Part shown: in pieces, positions 8,023 to 17,463 of the stretch
Numbering within the stretch: the stretch's first letter is position 1
Layout: the number at the start of each line of letters is the position of its first letter
NCBI RefSeq assembly: GCF_024345535.1
Contig: NZ_JAGQBH010000001.1
Location: 434,001 to 498,000, forward strand
Length of the DNA stretch: 64,000 bases
Direction of reading: 5' to 3'
From: Cyanobium sp. N.Huapi 1H5
Lineage (GTDB): Bacteria > Cyanobacteriota > Cyanobacteriia > PCC-6307 > Cyanobiaceae
Notes under the pieces: model-generated
Databases searched by the model: none
What the model saw: only the letters and a program-made list of their open reading frames with translations
Told to the model about the DNA's origin: nothing
Program-made: the position numbers and the translations under genes

Positions 8023-8129
8023 GGCCCAGGAGAGCGGATCCCGGCGTGCGCCCTGCGGACGGTAGGTGCTGCTACCGGCGTTGTCGCGGCTCCGCCCCCA
8101 GAGTGCGCCGGCAACGACAGGCGACGGGC

Positions 8130-8957
8130 GTGCAGGATCTGGTGGGAACGGTGCAGGCGCTCTGGCGCTACCCGGTGAAGTCGATGCTCGGGGACACCCC
8201 CAGCCAGCTCGACGTCGACCCCCGCGGCATCCGGGGGGACCGGGCCTATGCCCTCTGGGACCACGCCAGCGGCCGGGTGGCCAGCGCCAAGAACCCGCGG
8301 CTCTGGCAGGGCCTGCTGGGCTACCGGGCCCGCTTCCGGGAGGAACCGACGCCGGCGGCGCCCCTGCCGCCGGTGCTGATCGCCCCCCGCGAGGACGACG
8401 GCAGCGCCGGGCTCTGCAGCGGCGAGGACGATGTGGACGCCTTCTTCAGCGAGCTGTTCGGCCGTCGGGTGAGCCTGCTGGACACCCCGCCGGAGGGGGC
8501 CAGCCTCGACCAGTACTGGCCGCCGGTGAAGGAGCGCGCTTTCCAAGACGTGACCAACGCCCTGGAGCTGCCCGAAGGCACCTTCTTCGATGCCTGCCCC
8601 ATCCACGCCATCACCACCGCCACCCTGGAGCGGCTGCGCCAGCTCGAACCCCAGCTGGATTTCGCCGTCGAGCGCTTCCGCCCCAACCTGCTGATCGCCA
8701 CGCCGCCGGCGTCCACCGGCTTCGTGGAGGAGGGCTGGAGCGGTGCCTGCCTGCAGATCGGCGAGCAGCTGGTGCTGCGGGTCGACGGCGGCTGCCCCCG
8801 CTGCGTCGTCACCACCCTGGCCCAAGGCGCCCTGGAGGAGAACCTGGAGATCCTGCGGGCCACCGCCCGTCACAACGGCGTGGTGGCCGGCATCCGCCTG
8901 AGTGTGGTCAGCCCCGGTCCGGTGGCGGTGGGGGATCCGGTGCGGCTGTTGCCCTGA
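8130..8957 (+). CDS. MOSC domain protein
   Basis: A 275-residue protein with an N-terminal MOSC beta-barrel (VGTVQALWRYPVKSM, then GIRGDRAYALWD) and a C-terminal MOSC domain. It carries the conserved cysteine region DGGCPRCVVTT (Cys222 and Cys225), which in relatives such as mARC and YcbX coordinates the molybdenum cofactor. It probably acts as a Moco-dependent N-hydroxylated-compound reductase or Moco carrier; which one is unclear. The GTG at 8130 was chosen because the conserved barrel starts four residues later; the upstream frame has no family similarity. Moco biosynthesis genes lie 6 kb downstream. Confidence 0.87.
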   Translation: MQDLVGTVQALWRYPVKSMLGDTPSQLDVDPRGIRGDRAYALWDHASGRVASAKNPRLWQGLLGYRARFREEPTPAAPLPPVLIAPREDDGSAGLCSGEDDVDAFFSELFGRRVSLLDTPPEGASLDQYWPPVKERAFQDVTNALELPEGTFFDACPIHAITTATLERLRQLEPQLDFAVERFRPNLLIATPPASTGFVEEGWSGACLQIGEQLVLRVDGGCPRCVVTTLAQGALEENLEILRATARHNGVVAGIRLSVVSPGPVAVGDPVRLLP

Positions 8958-8972
8958 GCGGCCCGCCGCTGG

Positions 8973-10163
8973 CTAAGGCGCCGGGACCAGTCCGGCCGCC
9001 AGGCGTTCGAGGGCCTCGCCGAGCAGGGCCTCGGAGGTGGCGAAACTCAGCCGCAGGTGGCCCGCCGCCCCGGGACCGAACCAGCGGGGACTCCCCGGCA
9101 CCACCGCCACCCCGTGCTCCCGCCGCAGCCGCTCCACCAGTTCCTCGACGCTCTCGGACAGCGGCGGCAGGCCGACGAACAGCACGAAGGTGGCCGCGGG
9201 GGGCTGCACCCGCAGGCCGGGGATCGCCGCCAGCCGGGTGACGGCCTGGTCGCGGCGGGCCTGCAGATGGCGCAGGAAGGCCGCCAGCCAGGCCAGGCCG
9301 TCGGGGCTGTAGGCCGCCGTGGCGGCCACCTGGCTGAGGGTGGCCACGCCATCGACGGTGGAGGGCAGCTCGCTGTCGGCCAGCAGCCGGGCCGCCGCCT
9401 CCGGATCCGCCATCGCCACGTAGCCCACCCGCAGACCGGCCAGGCCGAAGGACTTGGAGAAGCCATGCACCACCGCCCCGAGGCCGGCCAGCTCCGGCTC
9501 CAGGGCCAGCCAGCTGGTGAAGGTGGCCGGCGGGTAGACCACATCGCTCCACACCTCATCACTCAGCACCCGCAGGCCCCGCTCCAGGCAGAAGCGACCC
9601 AGGGCCTCGAGTTCATCGCGGCGAAAGCAGCGGCCCAGGGGGTTGTGGGGGTTGCACAGGCACAGCACCCGGGTGCGGGGGGTCACCAGGGCCTCCAGCG
9701 CCGCCAGATCCAGGGGGGCCTCGGGTTCGATCCGCCACAGCACCGGCACCCCGCCGGCGCTGCGGACGGTGTGGGCGAAGAGAAAGTCGACCGGATCCCA
9801 GCTGATCGCCTCGTCACCGGGGGAGAGCCAGTGGCGGGTCACCAGGGCCAGGCCGGCGGCCGCACTGTTCACCGCCACCACCCCTTCAGGCGGAACCGAC
9901 GCCCCCCGCTGCCGCAGGTAGCCGGCCACCGCCTGGCGGAAGGAGGCCAGCCCGCCGGCGGGGCCGTAGCTGAACACCCCGGAGCGGGCGTAGTCGGCGA
10001 TGGCGTCGCGGATGACCGGCGCCGCCGGGAAATCGGGATCGGCGGCGGTGAGGGGGATCACCCCGGGGGGCTGCTCGGCCCAGCGCAGGTTGTGGGCCCG
10101 CTGGCGCAGCAGGTCGAGCGGCACCGCCCCGTCGCGGAAGCTGTCGGCGAAGCGATCGCTCAT
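8973..10163 (-). CDS. class I/II aminotransferase, MalY/PatB type
   Basis: PLP-dependent enzyme of 396 residues. Markers in order: PLTAADPDFPAAP near the N-terminus, LCLCNPHNPLGRCF, VLSDEVWSDVVY and HGFSKSFGLAGLRVGYVAM, with the Schiff-base Lys237. The NPHNPLGR and SDEVWSDVV motifs fit MalY/PatB cystathionine beta-lyase-like enzymes, so C-S lyase and transaminase are both possible. Its ATG overlaps the stop of the preceding monooxygenase gene in an ATGA junction (10160-10163), so the two are translationally coupled. The longer upstream frame has no similarity and was rejected. Confidence 0.87.
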   Translation of the reverse strand: MSDRFADSFRDGAVPLDLLRQRAHNLRWAEQPPGVIPLTAADPDFPAAPVIRDAIADYARSGVFSYGPAGGLASFRQAVAGYLRQRGASVPPEGVVAVNSAAAGLALVTRHWLSPGDEAISWDPVDFLFAHTVRSAGGVPVLWRIEPEAPLDLAALEALVTPRTRVLCLCNPHNPLGRCFRRDELEALGRFCLERGLRVLSDEVWSDVVYPPATFTSWLALEPELAGLGAVVHGFSKSFGLAGLRVGYVAMADPEAAARLLADSELPSTVDGVATLSQVAATAAYSPDGLAWLAAFLRHLQARRDQAVTRLAAIPGLRVQPPAATFVLFVGLPPLSESVEELVERLRREHGVAVVPGSPRWFGPGAAGHLRLSFATSEALLGEALERLAAGLVPAP

Positions 10164-11236
10164 GCCATCAGCGGCAGCTGGAGCCCGGTGGACGACGGCT
10201 GGACGAATGACCTCGCCATCTGGCGACCGGCCTCCACGCAGCCCAGCAGCGCCGGCCGCCGCTGGCGTTCGTAGGCGCTGAACAGATCGGGCACATCGGC
10301 GGGATCCCGGCAGCCAAGCAGCAGGTCGCTGAGGACCACCGCATCCTCCAGGGCCGTGTTGACCCCCTGGCTGGTGAACGGCAGCAGCGGGTGGGCCGCG
10401 TCCCCCGCCAGGGCCACATTTCCCTTGCTCCAGCGGGTGGCCGGATCCTCGTCCACCGTGTGCCACACATGGGCGCGGGCCGGATCGGTGGCACCCAGCA
10501 CGTGGCGCACCACGGCGGGAAAACCCTGGAATTGCGCCTCGAGGAAGGCCCCCACCTCGGAGGGCTGGGGGACGGTGAAGCGCTGGCTGTCGAACTGCAC
10601 GAACCAGACCAGCCGGTCATCGCCCAGGGGCACCAGGCCGACCGCCAGCCCACCGGAGGGATCAAGCACCTTGAGGAAGCGGTGGCCCAGCTCGGCCGCC
10701 ACCAGGGGCTGGCGCACATGGGCCACGATCTCCTTGACCCGGCCCGGGTTGGTCATCGCCCCGCATCCCAGGGACAGCCGGCAGCTGGAGCGCACCCCGT
10801 CGGCGGCGACGAAGGCATCGGCGGGGTGGGAGCGTCCGTTCTGGAAACACACCGCCCGGGCCCGCTCCCGGTCCCAGTCGAAGCGCTCGAACGGGTGGTT
10901 GTAGTGGACCAGATCCTCCGGGGCGCCGCGGAGCAGCACATTGAGCAGCTGGTGGCGCAGCATCGCCACCGCCCCCTCGAGCGGATGCTCCACCAGCACC
11001 TGCCCCGAGCAGCAGAGGATCCTCACCGACGTGATCGGATGGCCCAGGGTGCCGTCCGGATCGCAGCCGAGCCGGCGCAGGGCAGCACGGCCATTGGCCA
11101 GCAGGAGGAAGCCATGGCCATGGAGATGGGACGCCAGGGCCCGTTCATAGACGCGCACGGGACGGCCCTGCTGCCAGAGCCCCCTGGCCACGGCCAGCCC
11201 GCAGGCGCCACCTCCCACCACAGCTGTATGGATCAC
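10160..11236 (-). CDS. FAD-dependent monooxygenase
   Basis: Flavoprotein aromatic-hydroxylase-type enzyme of 358 residues (UbiH/PHBH superfamily). Visible are the FAD dinucleotide fold VVGGGACGLAVARGL at the N-terminus, the AADGVRSSCR motif mid-protein and the GDAAHPLLPFTSQGVNTALEDA flavin-ribityl motif. The start was set at GTG 11236, four residues before the FAD motif; a TTG at 11308 is less likely. Four-base coupling to the downstream aminotransferase suggests one small-molecule pathway, substrate unknown. No membrane segments, so cytosolic. Confidence 0.85.
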   Translation of the reverse strand: MIHTAVVGGGACGLAVARGLWQQGRPVRVYERALASHLHGHGFLLLANGRAALRRLGCDPDGTLGHPITSVRILCCSGQVLVEHPLEGAVAMLRHQLLNVLLRGAPEDLVHYNHPFERFDWDRERARAVCFQNGRSHPADAFVAADGVRSSCRLSLGCGAMTNPGRVKEIVAHVRQPLVAAELGHRFLKVLDPSGGLAVGLVPLGDDRLVWFVQFDSQRFTVPQPSEVGAFLEAQFQGFPAVVRHVLGATDPARAHVWHTVDEDPATRWSKGNVALAGDAAHPLLPFTSQGVNTALEDAVVLSDLLLGCRDPADVPDLFSAYERQRRPALLGCVEAGRQMARSFVQPSSTGLQLPLMA

Positions 11237-11595
11237 GGCTGAAGATCCATCGGCAAGGTGAAAACATGGCCGGGGATCAAGAAGGGGTGTGCCGACACAC
11301 ACAACCAACCAACTGCTGACCCAACCGCTGAAGTCGTGATCCGTACGGCGCCCACGGCCAGAAAGGATGCATGCCCGCGAATGTTAGGGGGGTGGGGAAA
11401 CCTATGGACGTCGCCGTAGTCACCTTCCAGCGCTCAGCGTGCATGCCTGAATATTCCCTGAGCAAAGGTGAGGAGGCCCAGGGGAAAGAACGGCCCGGAA
11501 GAAGAACGAACGGTGCCGTCGAGCAGGCAGCCTGCGAGGGCTGGAGGGGCTGTCCACGCCATCGGTGGCTAAGGTGAGGCCGGTGAGGAAGGAAC
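11237..11595. other. 359-bp intergenic region, divergent genes
   Basis: Spacer between the monooxygenase (leftward) and the large cyclic-di-GMP gene (rightward), so both promoters should lie here. A short GTGTG-CCGA-CACAC dyad is at 11287-11300 and an AT-rich TGAATATTCC stretch near 11450. A 68-codon rightward frame (11371-11577) has no protein-like features. No promoter or RNA can be assigned with confidence. Confidence 0.4.
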
Positions 11596-14500
11596 ATGCG
11601 CCGACGCACCACATTGATGATCATCAGTGGAGCGCTTCTTTCGGGCACCTCTCTTCTGATCTTCACCCATCTGCTGGAACAGCGCAGTTCCAACGACTTA
11701 CGCCGCCAGAATGATCGGATCGCCGGGCGGCTGTGCACCGCCCTGCAGGGCGTGGAACGTGGCTTCACCAGCCCTGGGCAGCCCCTCGCCTCCCTCGGGC
11801 TGCGGCCCGTCGCCAGCGCAGAGCTGGCGGACTCCCCCGTTCCGGCGCAGATGGCAACGGGATCCGCTGCCCTGAAGGGCAAGGCATTGGGCTGCCCCCG
11901 GCGGTTCCCCGGGCTGGCTCTGGTGGTGGCGGGTGAACCGGGCGAGGCGAATGTCCTGCTTTTCACCACGGGCCCCGCCCGCCGCCAGGCCCCCGAATGG
12001 ATCCGGCTCTCCGGGGCCAGCCTGGTCAACCGCGACCAAGAAGGCGACAGGCGGATCCGGCTGGCCCCATGGACCGCGCTGGAGGCCAAGGGCATGGCGA
12101 AGGGAGCGCCGGCCGGTTCGCTGGTCCGGGTGGACTTCGGTGATCTTGCGGTGGGGCTGACCCTGGCGCCGGCCCTGCCGACGAGGGCGGATCGCATCCG
12201 CAACCTCGCCCTGATCCTGGGGCTGCTGGGGGTTGGCATGAGCGTGGCGATCGCCTGGCGTTCCAGCCATAACCGGAGGAAGGAACAGCCGGCGATCGGA
12301 AGCTTCCGCAAGCACGGCCAGACGTCCTTCCTGACCCACTACGCCCTGGTGAAGGATCTCGAGGCTTCGGGGCTCAGGAAGCACGCGGAACGCGGCGAAG
12401 ACGGCTTCCTGGTGACCATCGACTTCCGCTATCTCGAACGGCAGCGCGGCTATCTCAGTGAGGTGGAGATCAACGACATCCTCACGAAAGCCTGTCGGGC
12501 GATTGACAAAGGATGGGCTGTGCATCCCGGCTTCAACTTCTACCACGTCTCGAAAAACAAGATTGCCCTGATCGTGCGGGCCTCCGGCAGCATTCCCATC
12601 GACGACAACGCTGCCTGCGAGGCGCTCCTGGCCCGTCTGCTCGGCATTGTCTCCGGATCGATCCAGATCTCCAGCGATACCGTGCTCGCCTGGGACGATG
12701 TGACCATCACCGGGCAGCGATTCCAACTGGATGCCCCACCCGAAACCCTGCTGACGATGCAGGCCTTCGGGGAGATACTGGCGGCCGAAGACAGACGTTC
12801 CTACCGCCTCGTGAAGAGCGGTGATGACCTGCTGGTCAAGGATAAGGGCGAGATAAGAAGCCAACTCACGTCCCTGAAGGCCAGTGACCTTGAACTGCGC
12901 TTCCAGCCGATTCTTCAGCTGAGCAATCCAGGCCATTTCGGGCTTGAACTGCTGATCCGCTTCCTGCCGCCTGCCCTGAGCAAGCTCGGCACGGGGCACG
13001 TGATTCAGCTGGCCCATGACATCGGCATCGCCCACAAGATCGATGCCCTCGTGGTGAGCAGGCTCAACGACGTGCAGCAGCAGATCAATGCCTCGGAGTT
13101 TCTGCGTCATCGCATCGAGTATGTCTCCGTCAACATCAGCTCTGATTCCGTCTCCACCGATCAGCGCCTCAACCAGCTGATCGGCCTGTTCAAGCACCAT
13201 GGCATCGACAGCTCGATTTTCTGCATTGAGATCACGGAGATGGCCGCCACGGACATCCTGGCGGGATCTGAGGGGGTGACAACGGCATCGGAGCGGCTGA
13301 TGCGGGAGCTGAACTTCCGAATCTTCATCGACGACTTCGGCTCCGGACTCTCCAACTACCGACGTATCAGCGAAGCCTGGTACGACGCCATCAAGCTCGA
13401 CATTGATCTGATCAAGGGGGTCGATCGCTCCTTCCGGCTGCAGCGTTATGTCGGCTCCTTCATCGACACCGTCCATGCCCTCGGCAAGACCGTGGTCTGT
13501 GAGGGCGTCGAAACCCACAACGAGCTCACCGCCGTCATCCGACTGGGGGCCGATGCCCTGCAGGGGTTCCTCGTCTCCCCTCCCCTCCCCCTGGAGGAGG
13601 TGGAGTCGTTCATCCGATCCTCCGAATGGGCGGACCGGGATTCCCTGCAGCAGACGCTGGAGCAGATCCGTGCCACGTCGCGGCTGCGTGATTCCGGGCA
13701 CGGCGAGGATGTCAAGGCGTCCGACAGGAAGATCCCGCTGGAGCGTTACATCATCGACAACTGGTCGAGGCTGCGCAGCTTCGAGGAGTTCGTGCTCCTG
13801 TTCGTCAATGAACTGAAGTCCTGGGGCCTGGAGATCCACCGTTTCTCCCTGGCCTTTCTGCCCGATCAGGATGACATCGACTGCAGCCAGTATGTCTGGG
13901 TGAGCTCCCGGCCGGGCCTTGTCAGCACCCTGCGCATGGAGCGGGACTTCCTGGAACAGGATGAGCATCTTCGCAGCCCTCTGCATTTCATCGCCACCAG
14001 GAGCAAGGTGTTTCGTCAGCAACTGGTCGCCACGAAGGACAACGGCTTCCCCTTTCTGGACTCCCTCAGGGAGGTGGGCTGCAGCGATTACCTCGGCATC
14101 CGACTGGACTCGCGCGGGGTTTCCATCCCGGTGCTCACGATCGCCCTGCATGAAGGCAGCGTCTTCAGCGACCAGGAGGTGGAGCGCATCGAAGCGATGA
14201 GCAGCCTGCTGAGCCTGCTGTTCTATGCCTTCGAGAGCGAGCGCTCGAAGCGGCTGGCGATGCTGGATCCCCTCACCCAGCTCGCCAATCGCCGCAGCTT
14301 CGATTCCTTCCTGAAGGGGAATGTCTCCGCCTCCAGAGCCGCCCAGGTGAACCTGTCCCTGGCGCTGATCGACATTGATCAGTTCAAGGTGGTGAATGAT
14401 GTTCTGGGCCACGCCTACGGCGACCGATGCCTCAAGGAGATCGCCGATGCCCTGCGGACGTCCCTGCGCCGAAAAAGCGACTTCGTGGCCCGGCTGGGGG

Positions 14501-14793
14501 GCGAGGAATTCGCCATCATCCTGCCCAAGACCGATGCCGATGCCTCCCTGCTCCTGTGCGAGAAGCTGCGCGAGTCGATCCAGGACAAGGGCATCTACCA
14601 CCCGGGCATCGCTACGGGCAACGTCCTCACCGTCAGCATCGGCATCGCGGCCTGGGATCCGAACTCGATGGCCGAGTGCGACGCCGACCGGCTGCTGCAG
14701 CTGGCCGACGACTGCCTCTACGAAGCCAAACGCCATGGCCGCAACCGGGTGGTCTGCCGGTCCCTGCACAGCCAGGTCGGCCTCTCCGCCTGA
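11596..14793 (+). CDS. degenerate GGDEF-EAL-GAF-GGDEF cyclic-di-GMP protein
   Basis: A 1065-residue membrane signalling protein. An N-terminal helix (about 8-24) and a second near 205-222 bracket a probable periplasmic sensor segment. Residues 240-425 look like a GGDEF fold without the signature loop (HVSKNKIALIV in its place). Residues 432-690 are an EAL phosphodiesterase domain with Glu451 (LELLIRF), SVNISSD, IEITEMAA, FIDDFGSGLSNY, IKLDID and CEGVET, all expected for activity. A GAF-like segment follows (about 714-880), then an apparently active GGDEF: GGEEF 968-972 with RxxD I-site R959-D962. Both synthesis and breakdown of c-di-GMP look possible. moaD starts 4 bp after its stop. Confidence 0.87.
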   Translation: MRRRTTLMIISGALLSGTSLLIFTHLLEQRSSNDLRRQNDRIAGRLCTALQGVERGFTSPGQPLASLGLRPVASAELADSPVPAQMATGSAALKGKALGCPRRFPGLALVVAGEPGEANVLLFTTGPARRQAPEWIRLSGASLVNRDQEGDRRIRLAPWTALEAKGMAKGAPAGSLVRVDFGDLAVGLTLAPALPTRADRIRNLALILGLLGVGMSVAIAWRSSHNRRKEQPAIGSFRKHGQTSFLTHYALVKDLEASGLRKHAERGEDGFLVTIDFRYLERQRGYLSEVEINDILTKACRAIDKGWAVHPGFNFYHVSKNKIALIVRASGSIPIDDNAACEALLARLLGIVSGSIQISSDTVLAWDDVTITGQRFQLDAPPETLLTMQAFGEILAAEDRRSYRLVKSGDDLLVKDKGEIRSQLTSLKASDLELRFQPILQLSNPGHFGLELLIRFLPPALSKLGTGHVIQLAHDIGIAHKIDALVVSRLNDVQQQINASEFLRHRIEYVSVNISSDSVSTDQRLNQLIGLFKHHGIDSSIFCIEITEMAATDILAGSEGVTTASERLMRELNFRIFIDDFGSGLSNYRRISEAWYDAIKLDIDLIKGVDRSFRLQRYVGSFIDTVHALGKTVVCEGVETHNELTAVIRLGADALQGFLVSPPLPLEEVESFIRSSEWADRDSLQQTLEQIRATSRLRDSGHGEDVKASDRKIPLERYIIDNWSRLRSFEEFVLLFVNELKSWGLEIHRFSLAFLPDQDDIDCSQYVWVSSRPGLVSTLRMERDFLEQDEHLRSPLHFIATRSKVFRQQLVATKDNGFPFLDSLREVGCSDYLGIRLDSRGVSIPVLTIALHEGSVFSDQEVERIEAMSSLLSLLFYAFESERSKRLAMLDPLTQLANRRSFDSFLKGNVSASRAAQVNLSLALIDIDQFKVVNDVLGHAYGDRCLKEIADALRTSLRRKSDFVARLGGEEFAIILPKTDADASLLLCEKLRESIQDKGIYHPGIATGNVLTVSIGIAAWDPNSMAECDADRLLQLADDCLYEAKRHGRNRVVCRSLHSQVGLSA

Positions 14794-14797
14794 CCCC

Positions 14798-15085
14798 ATG
14801 ACCCACCCGAGTGTCCCCCCCGTGCGCGTCCGCCTGTTCGCCGGCCTGCGTGAACGGGCCGGCTGGGGCGAACGGCTCATCCACCTCGACGCCCGCCCCG
14901 GCGCCCAGCGGACCACCGCCGCGGATCTCTGGGGGCAGCTGGCCCTGGACGGCGCCCCCGGCGAGGAGAACGCCGAGCTGCCGGCCACGGTCCGGGTGGC
15001 CATCAACCAGGCCTTCGCCGCCCCCGACAGCCCCCTGGCCCCCGGCGACGAGGTGGCCTTCCTGCCTCCGATCACCGGAGGCTGA
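14798..15085 (+). CDS. moaD: MoaD, molybdopterin synthase small subunit
   Basis: A 95-residue ubiquitin-like sulfur carrier for molybdopterin synthesis. It has the VRVRLFAGLRERAG start and ends PGDEVAFLPPITGG, with the C-terminal Gly-Gly that is thiocarboxylated. The ATG lies 4 bp after the large cyclic-di-GMP gene and 3 bp before moaE, so the three may be cotranscribed. With moaE it forms the heterotetrameric synthase that supplies Moco to narB. Confidence 0.92.
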   Translation: MTHPSVPPVRVRLFAGLRERAGWGERLIHLDARPGAQRTTAADLWGQLALDGAPGEENAELPATVRVAINQAFAAPDSPLAPGDEVAFLPPITGG

Positions 15086-15088
15086 CCG

Positions 15089-15574
15089 ATGTCCACCACC
15101 AGCCCCGTCCGCCCGGCCCCCCCGATCGAAGTGCAGCTCCTGGAGGCCCCCTTCCAGCCGCTGGAGCGCCTGGCGGCCTGGCAACGGAGCCTGGCTGCCG
15201 AGGGGCCCGACGCCACGGGCTCCGCCGCCGAAAGCCACTTCATCGGCCGCGTCCGCCCCACCACCGCCACCGGGGAGCCCCTCGAGGCCCTGGAACTGGA
15301 GCACTACCCCGGCATGACCGAATCCCAGCTGCGGGCCCTCGCCGAGGCCTGCGCGGCGCTCCACGGCGTCGGCGCGGTGCTGGTGGCGCACCGGGTGGGG
15401 CGGGTGCGGCCGGGGGAAGCCATCGTGCTGGTGGCCGTCCAGGCCGACCGCCGCGGTCCCGCCCTGCGCTGCGTCCAGGAGCTGCTGGAGGATCTCAAGC
15501 ACCACGCCCCCTTCTGGAAACGGGAGTGGAGCGGGGGCCGCGGCACCTGGGTGGCCGGCAACACCCCGTTGTGA
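15089..15574 (+). CDS. moaE: MoaE, molybdopterin synthase catalytic subunit
   Basis: Converts cyclic pyranopterin monophosphate to molybdopterin using sulfur from MoaD. The 161-residue protein shows SHFIGRVRPT, the invariant LELEHYPGMTESQL segment, GAVLVAHRVGRVRPGEAIV and the late LKHHAPFWKREW, whose lysines line the active site. The first 15 residues are a Pro-rich extension. It lies 3 bp after moaD. Usual length for the family is about 150, so it is complete. Confidence 0.93.
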   Translation: MSTTSPVRPAPPIEVQLLEAPFQPLERLAAWQRSLAAEGPDATGSAAESHFIGRVRPTTATGEPLEALELEHYPGMTESQLRALAEACAALHGVGAVLVAHRVGRVRPGEAIVLVAVQADRRGPALRCVQELLEDLKHHAPFWKREWSGGRGTWVAGNTPL

Positions 15575-15585
15575 TCCCTTCCACT

Positions 15586-15615
15586 CCCCTTCCCTCGCAC
15601 CCCCTTCCCTCGCAC
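15586..15615. repeat. 15-bp tandem repeat, two copies
   Basis: CCCCTTCCCTCGCAC occurs twice back to back (15586-15600 and 15601-15615), followed by a partial third copy (CCCGTTCC). It fills the gap between moaE and the next gene. No function is evident; simple slippage is the likely origin. Confidence 0.7.
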
Positions 15616-15623
15616 CCCGTTCC

Positions 15624-16205
15624 ATGGGCCAGTCCAGCGACGCCCTGACGCCCGACCAGATCGACTTCATCGCCGCCCAGAAGCTCTTCTTCGTCGGCAC
15701 CGCCACCGCGGACAGCACGGTGAACGTGTCCCCCAAGGGGCGGGATGCGCTGCGGGTGCTCGATGAGCGCCGCGTGATCTGGCTCAACCTCACCGGCAGC
15801 GGCAACGAGACCGCCGCCCACGTGCAGATGTGCCCGCGCATGACCCTGATGTTCTGCGCCTTCGAGGGCCCGCCCCAGATCCTGCGGCTCTACGGCACCG
15901 CCCGCACCATCCAACGGGGTGAGGCCGACTGGGAGGCGCTCTACGGCCACTTCGAGCCCCTGGCCGGCGCCCGCCAGATCTTCGATCTGGCCATCGAACG
16001 GGTCCAGACCTCCTGCGGCATGGCGGTGCCCCGCTACAGCTACGGGGGCGACCGCACCGAGCTCGACAGCTGGGCGCGCCGCAAGGGAAACGACGGCCTG
16101 GAGCGCTACTGGAAGCGCAAGAACCGCCGCAGCATCGACGGCCTCCCCGCCCCGATCCCGGCGCCGATCGCCGCACCCGGAACGCCGGAGGCCAGCAGCG
16201 ACTGA
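15624..16205 (+). CDS. pyridoxamine 5'-phosphate oxidase family flavoprotein
   Basis: A 193-residue protein with a PNPOx-like split-barrel: LFFVGTATADSTVNVSPKG, then VIWLNLTGSGNETAAHV and MTLMFCAFEGPPQILRLYG, which form the flavin-binding core. The family also contains general FMN- or F420-binding reductases, so true pyridoxine metabolism is not implied. The Pro/Ala-rich tail (about 172-193) is probably disordered. It is the last gene of the rightward moaD-moaE run and converges on moeA. Confidence 0.82.
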   Translation: MGQSSDALTPDQIDFIAAQKLFFVGTATADSTVNVSPKGRDALRVLDERRVIWLNLTGSGNETAAHVQMCPRMTLMFCAFEGPPQILRLYGTARTIQRGEADWEALYGHFEPLAGARQIFDLAIERVQTSCGMAVPRYSYGGDRTELDSWARRKGNDGLERYWKRKNRRSIDGLPAPIPAPIAAPGTPEASSD

Positions 16206-16206
16206 G

Positions 16207-17463
16207 TCAGAGCAGCGGCAGCCGCAGCAGCTGGGCCCACAGTTCGGCGCCGGCCTCCATGGCACCCACCTCGGCGGGGATCTCCAGCAGCAGGTCGGCC
16301 CCCTGCAGCGAGCCGATGCGGGAGGAGGCCTGGCTGCCCTCCACCTGCGCCAGCAGGGCGCCGTCGGCATCCACCGCCAGCCGGGCCCGGGCCAGTTCGG
16401 GCCGGCCGGCACCCCGCTTCAGGGCCGAGGCCAGGCGCACCTTCAGCCGCGGAAGCAGCACCACCTCGCCCCCCTCCAGCTGCTGCAGGGCCGGCCACAG
16501 CAGCTGCAGGGCCGTGACCGCCGCGGCCACCGGATTGCCCGGCAGGCCGAAGAAGGGCCGTGTCCCCAGTCGGCCGAAGGCGAAGGGCCGGCCGGGCTTG
16601 AGGAACAGCTTCCAGAAGCCCACCTCCCCCAGCTCGCTCAGCAGGGGCCGGATCCAGTCGCTGTCGCCGGCCGACACCCCGCCGGTGCTCACCACCACGT
16701 CGCAACCGGCGGCCAGCTCCCCTAGGGCCTGGCGGAGGGCGGCGGGATCGTCGGCCACCACCCGCTGCTCGCTGACGGGGTAGCCCAGCCGCTCCAGCAG
16801 GGCCCGCAGCAGGGTGCCGTTGCTCTCCCAGATCTGGCCCGGCCCCCGGGCCGCGCCGGCCGCCACCAGCTCATCGCCGCTGATCAGCAGCCCCACCCGC
16901 GGCTGGAGGCTCACCTCCAGCGACGCCACGCCGCAGCTGGCCAGCCGCCCCAGGGCGGCGGCCCCCAGGCGCACCCCGGCCGGCAGCAGTTCGTCGCCGG
17001 CGGCGGCCTCCTCCTCGGGGGCGCGGATCCAGGGGTTGGGACCCGCCTCTCCGGTGAGCACGAGGCTGTCGGCGCCGGCCGACTCCCCGAGGGACTCGGG
17101 ACGCACCAGCTCCTGGGGCAGCACCCGCTGCGCCCCCTCCGGCAGGGGCGCGCCGGTGAGGATCCGGATCGCCTCCCCCGCCGCCAGCACTCCCCCGTAG
17201 GGCGCGCCGGGGGCGGAGCGGCCCACCAGGGACCAGCGGCGGCCAGGGCTGGGGGCCTCGGCTTCGGTGATGGCGTAGCCATCCATGATCGAGGCCCGGA
17301 ACCCCGGCACGGCCTCGGCGGCCCGCACCGGCTCGGCACTCACCCGGCCCAGGCAGCGCGCCAGCGGCAGCGTCTCACGGCCCGTCAGCGGGGTGATCGC
17401 CGCCAGCACCCGGCGCCGTGCCTCCTCCACGGGCAGGCCTTCGCGGGGGAACGGCTCAGCCAT
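16207..17463 (-). CDS. moeA: MoeA, molybdopterin molybdenumtransferase
   Basis: Inserts molybdenum into adenylated molybdopterin, the last common step of Moco synthesis. The 418-residue protein carries [41 protein letters not shown], the [14 protein letters not shown] motif of the MoCF domain, and [13 protein letters not shown]. Full family length. Its ATG overlaps the end of moaC by 8 bp, so it is the last gene of a leftward chelatase-cobA-moaC-moeA unit. Confidence 0.95.
   Translation of the reverse strand: MAEPFPREGLPVEEARRRVLAAITPLTGRETLPLARCLGRVSAEPVRAAEAVPGFRASIMDGYAITEAEAPSPGRRWSLVGRSAPGAPYGGVLAAGEAIRILTGAPLPEGAQRVLPQELVRPESLGESAGADSLVLTGEAGPNPWIRAPEEEAAAGDELLPAGVRLGAAALGRLASCGVASLEVSLQPRVGLLISGDELVAAGAARGPGQIWESNGTLLRALLERLGYPVSEQRVVADDPAALRQALGELAAGCDVVVSTGGVSAGDSDWIRPLLSELGEVGFWKLFLKPGRPFAFGRLGTRPFFGLPGNPVAAAVTALQLLWPALQQLEGGEVVLLPRLKVRLASALKRGAGRPELARARLAVDADGALLAQVEGSQASSRIGSLQGADLLLEIPAEVGAMEAGAELWAQLLRLPLL

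Noticed and set aside
10152-10159. HIP1 palindrome GCGATCGC, also at 7407, 12247, 20334 and 42806
   Set aside because: HIP1 is enriched in many cyanobacteria, but the copies noticed here are close to what base composition alone would give in 64 kb, so they do not prove origin.
11371-11577. 68-codon frame in the largest intergenic gap
   Set aside because: No hydrophobic segment, motif or ribosome site; composition not protein-like.
11698-15270. 1190-codon open frame on the minus strand, opposite the large cyclic-di-GMP gene
   Set aside because: It mirrors a clearly coding plus-strand gene plus moaD and moaE, and its translation has no recognisable motif; long antisense frames are common in GC-rich DNA.
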